A stretch of 64,000 nucleotides of DNA, from positions 496,001 to 560,000 of the forward strand of contig NZ_FQWS01000001.1 in NCBI RefSeq assembly GCF_900129745.1. Direction: 5' to 3'. The first letter of the stretch is position 1; every line of letters begins with the position of its first letter. The DNA is from Winogradskyella jejuensis (GTDB lineage: Bacteria; Bacteroidota; Bacteroidia; Flavobacteriales; Flavobacteriaceae). The translations under genes were made by a program, and so were the position numbers. The notes beneath the pieces were generated by a model. That model made no database searches. It was not told where the DNA came from and saw only the letters and a program-made list of their open reading frames with translations. Positions 62,595 to 64,000 of the stretch are shown piece by piece.

Positions 62595-63452
62595 ATGGCT
62601 TGGTTTAAAAGAAAAGATAAAGGTATACAGACCTCAACTGAAGAAAAGAAAGACACCCCTAAAGGTCTTTGGTATAAATCTCCCACAGGAAAAATAATAG
62701 ACACTAAAGAACTTGAAAAGAATTTTTACGTGAGTCCAGAAGACGGCTACCACGTAAGGATTGGAAGTAAAGAGTATTTTGAAATTTTATTTGACGACAA
62801 CAAGTTTAAAGAACTTGACGCAGGCCTAACTTCAAAAGACCCTCTTAAATTCGAAGACACTAAAAAATATCCAGACCGTTTAAAAGCGGCTCAAGCAAAA
62901 ACCAATCTCAAAGACGCTGTACGAACAGCAGTCGGTAAATCTAAAGGTGAAGACTTAGTTATTGCTTGTATGGATTTTTCATTCATTGGAGGCTCTATGG
63001 GTAGTGTTGTTGGTGAGAAGATTGCTCGTGCTGCTGATTATGCTTTAAAAAAGAAATTGCCTTTTATGATTATAAGCAAATCTGGTGGTGCGCGTATGAT
63101 GGAAGCTGCTTTATCTTTAATGCAGTTAGCAAAAACTTCTGCAAAGTTGGCACAATTAGCAGATGCAGGAATTCCATACATCTCATTATGTACAGACCCA
63201 ACTACTGGAGGCACTACCGCATCATTTGCGATGTTAGGAGATATTAATATTTCTGAGCCAGGCGCATTAATTGGTTTTGCTGGTCCTCGTGTTGTAAGAG
63301 ACACCACTGGAAAAGAACTTCCTGAAGGTTTTCAAACATCAGAGTTTTTGTTAGAACATGGTTTTTTGGATTTCATCACGCATCGAAAAGAATTAAAAAA
63401 CAAGGTGAATCTTTATATTGATTTAATAAAGAATCAACCTCTAAGAGCATAA
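62595..63452 (+). CDS. accD: Acetyl-CoA carboxylase carboxyltransferase subunit beta, zinc finger degenerate
   Basis: It transfers CO2 from carboxybiotin to acetyl-CoA in fatty-acid synthesis together with AccA. The crotonase-like core is intact ([59 protein letters not shown]). At the N-terminus, where E. coli AccD has a Cys4 zinc finger, the ligands are replaced: the segment [10 protein letters not shown] and [13 protein letters not shown] put Ser29, Gly32, Ser47 and Asp50 in the Cys positions, while the spacing and flanking residues remain. 285 aa. No accA lies nearby. Confidence 0.95.
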   Translation: MAWFKRKDKGIQTSTEEKKDTPKGLWYKSPTGKIIDTKELEKNFYVSPEDGYHVRIGSKEYFEILFDDNKFKELDAGLTSKDPLKFEDTKKYPDRLKAAQAKTNLKDAVRTAVGKSKGEDLVIACMDFSFIGGSMGSVVGEKIARAADYALKKKLPFMIISKSGGARMMEAALSLMQLAKTSAKLAQLADAGIPYISLCTDPTTGGTTASFAMLGDINISEPGALIGFAGPRVVRDTTGKELPEGFQTSEFLLEHGFLDFITHRKELKNKVNLYIDLIKNQPLRA

Positions 63453-63482
63453 AAAAAGCGAGCCAATTGGCTCGCTTTTTCA
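63452..63482 (+). terminator. Rho-independent terminator of accD
   Basis: AAAAAAAGCGAGCC pairs with GGCTCGCTTTTT around an AATT loop; the stem begins at the stop codon itself and a T run follows. Confidence 0.92.
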
Positions 63483-63505
63483 TTTAAACTCAACTATAAA
63501 CTAAA

Positions 63506-64000
63506 CTAATTCAAAGTAATTGTAATTTCTGTACCGTCATTAAAGGTAAACAAGGCTTCGTTATCACAATCACCAGTACCGTAATCAAAAATCCCTCCAA
63601 AATTTGTACGTTGTATGTCTATTGTACCACTTACAAAGTACGTGCAAATCACCTCTCGACGAAGTGGTGTTAATACTTCGTAAGTATGCGTGTTTCCATT
63701 TACAAAAGTTGTTGTCCAATTTCCTGTAACTTCAAATACATTATCGCTAAAAATACCGCTACCAAAACCTTCAACCCATTCTCTAACTTTGCTTCCTGTT
63801 CTTGATGCTTGCACACCACTTGGCCAAATCACAGTTAAATCTAAAGTGTGCGTAAACTGGGGATTGCCATTATCGTTTTCTTTTTCTCTTAGAATAGTTC
63901 TGCTACCTAAAATATTTTTATTATCGAAATAAAAATCTTCTAGATTATAGGTAATTAAAGTCTCCATCGCTTCAATATCTCTAGTGTATGAGAAAATAAT
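63506..64000 (-). CDS. Uncharacterised flavobacterial protein, C-terminal part (5' end outside window)
   Basis: The frame stays open to the window edge, with residues before the ATG at 63967 (SYTRDIEA) continuing without a stop, so the gene starts upstream of this window and the ATG is internal. What is visible is a beta-rich domain of about 160 residues with WPSGVQASRTGSKVREWVEG, EVTGNWTTTFVNGNTHTYEV, REVICTYFVSGTIDI and DYGTGDCDNEALFTFNDG. Two cysteines are conserved-looking. It resembles flavobacterial surface or lipoprotein repeats with the same Trp-Thr and DYG-G-CDNEA pattern, but its role is unknown. Confidence 0.75.
   Translation of the reverse strand: MIFSYTRDIEAMETLITYNLEDFYFDNKNILGSRTILREKENDNGNPQFTHTLDLTVIWPSGVQASRTGSKVREWVEGFGSGIFSDNVFEVTGNWTTTFVNGNTHTYEVLTPLRREVICTYFVSGTIDIQRTNFGGIFDYGTGDCDNEALFTFNDGTEITITLN

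Noticed and set aside
63506..63967. Complete 153-aa gene starting at ATG 63967
   Set aside because: The frame continues without a stop to the window end, so the protein is longer and only its C-terminal part is seen.
1..64000. CRISPR arrays, tRNA or rRNA genes, insertion sequences, prophage genes
   Set aside because: No regularly spaced repeats, cloverleaf sequences, transposase motifs or phage structural genes were seen; base composition and gene order look chromosomal throughout.

Overview
The window is an ordinary, gene-dense chromosomal segment of a marine-type Flavobacteriaceae (Bacteroidota), near Winogradskyella or Psychroserpens in flavour; the genus is a guess. The evidence is low G+C, promoters of the TAnnTTTG type 15-40 nt before start codons, type IX secretion genes (a porT homologue, a plug-like protein and a cargo with a C-terminal sorting domain), a six-gene Na+-pumping NADH:quinone reductase operon, tamL and lipoprotein signals of the SC+N/K type. 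No rRNA, tRNA, IS element, prophage or CRISPR array was recognised, and no stretch longer than about 300 bases lacks a gene.

Layout. 1-6 kb: the 3' part of a TPR-containing hybrid histidine kinase, lpxK, a NIF3-family protein, a coiled-coil protein whose zinc ribbon has lost all four cysteines, msrA and a DUF2200 gene. 6-7.6 kb: a methyltransferase and a lipoprotein. 7.7-16.3 kb: a same-strand kynurenine catabolic run (kynU, kmo, RidA-type deaminase, aldehyde dehydrogenase, PsbP-like secreted protein, degenerate SDR, haaO, ACMSD, small membrane protein, O-methyltransferase). It covers kynurenine to 3-hydroxykynurenine, 3-hydroxyanthranilate, aminocarboxymuconate semialdehyde, aminomuconate semialdehyde, 2-aminomuconate and 4-oxalocrotonate. 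Tryptophan dioxygenase and formamidase are not in the window. 16.3-22 kb (mostly minus strand): tatA, an M1 metallopeptidase, a DUF6702-like protein and three tandem carboxypeptidase-regulatory-domain proteins. 22-29.7 kb: pepE, a GNAT acetyltransferase, an M48 protease, an ankyrin protein, gpmI, a HAD phosphatase, a CoA-transferase, map and a methyltransferase.

29.7-40.5 kb is dominated by Na+ bioenergetics. The nqrABCDEF operon lies a few kilobases from apbE, whose product attaches FMN to NqrB and NqrC; between them are a DUF4846 protein, a DASS-type carboxylate transporter, a cupin lipoprotein and a Cys-motif protein. 40.7-46.7 kb: a T9SS plug-like protein, a PLP decarboxylase, apaG, a DUF6695-like protein and pruA. 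46.8-53.2 kb: a T9SS-exported lipase-like protein, rsmG, a fatty-acid desaturase, an aminotransferase and three small C-tail-anchored proteins. 53.3-64 kb: trkH-trkA potassium uptake, ubiE/menG-porT, a TrmH methyltransferase, tamL, fbaA, accD (zinc finger also lost) and the end of an unknown protein running off the window.

Most notable: two unrelated proteins, AccD and the coiled-coil zinc-ribbon protein, have lost all four zinc ligands while keeping the surrounding fold; a pair of inverted palindromic repeats straddles the kynU-kmo junction and is translated into both proteins; a multi-hairpin element precedes kynU; an SDR with SxxxR in place of YxxxK sits inside the kynurenine cluster; and there are tandem paralogues resembling SusC N-termini without a barrel.
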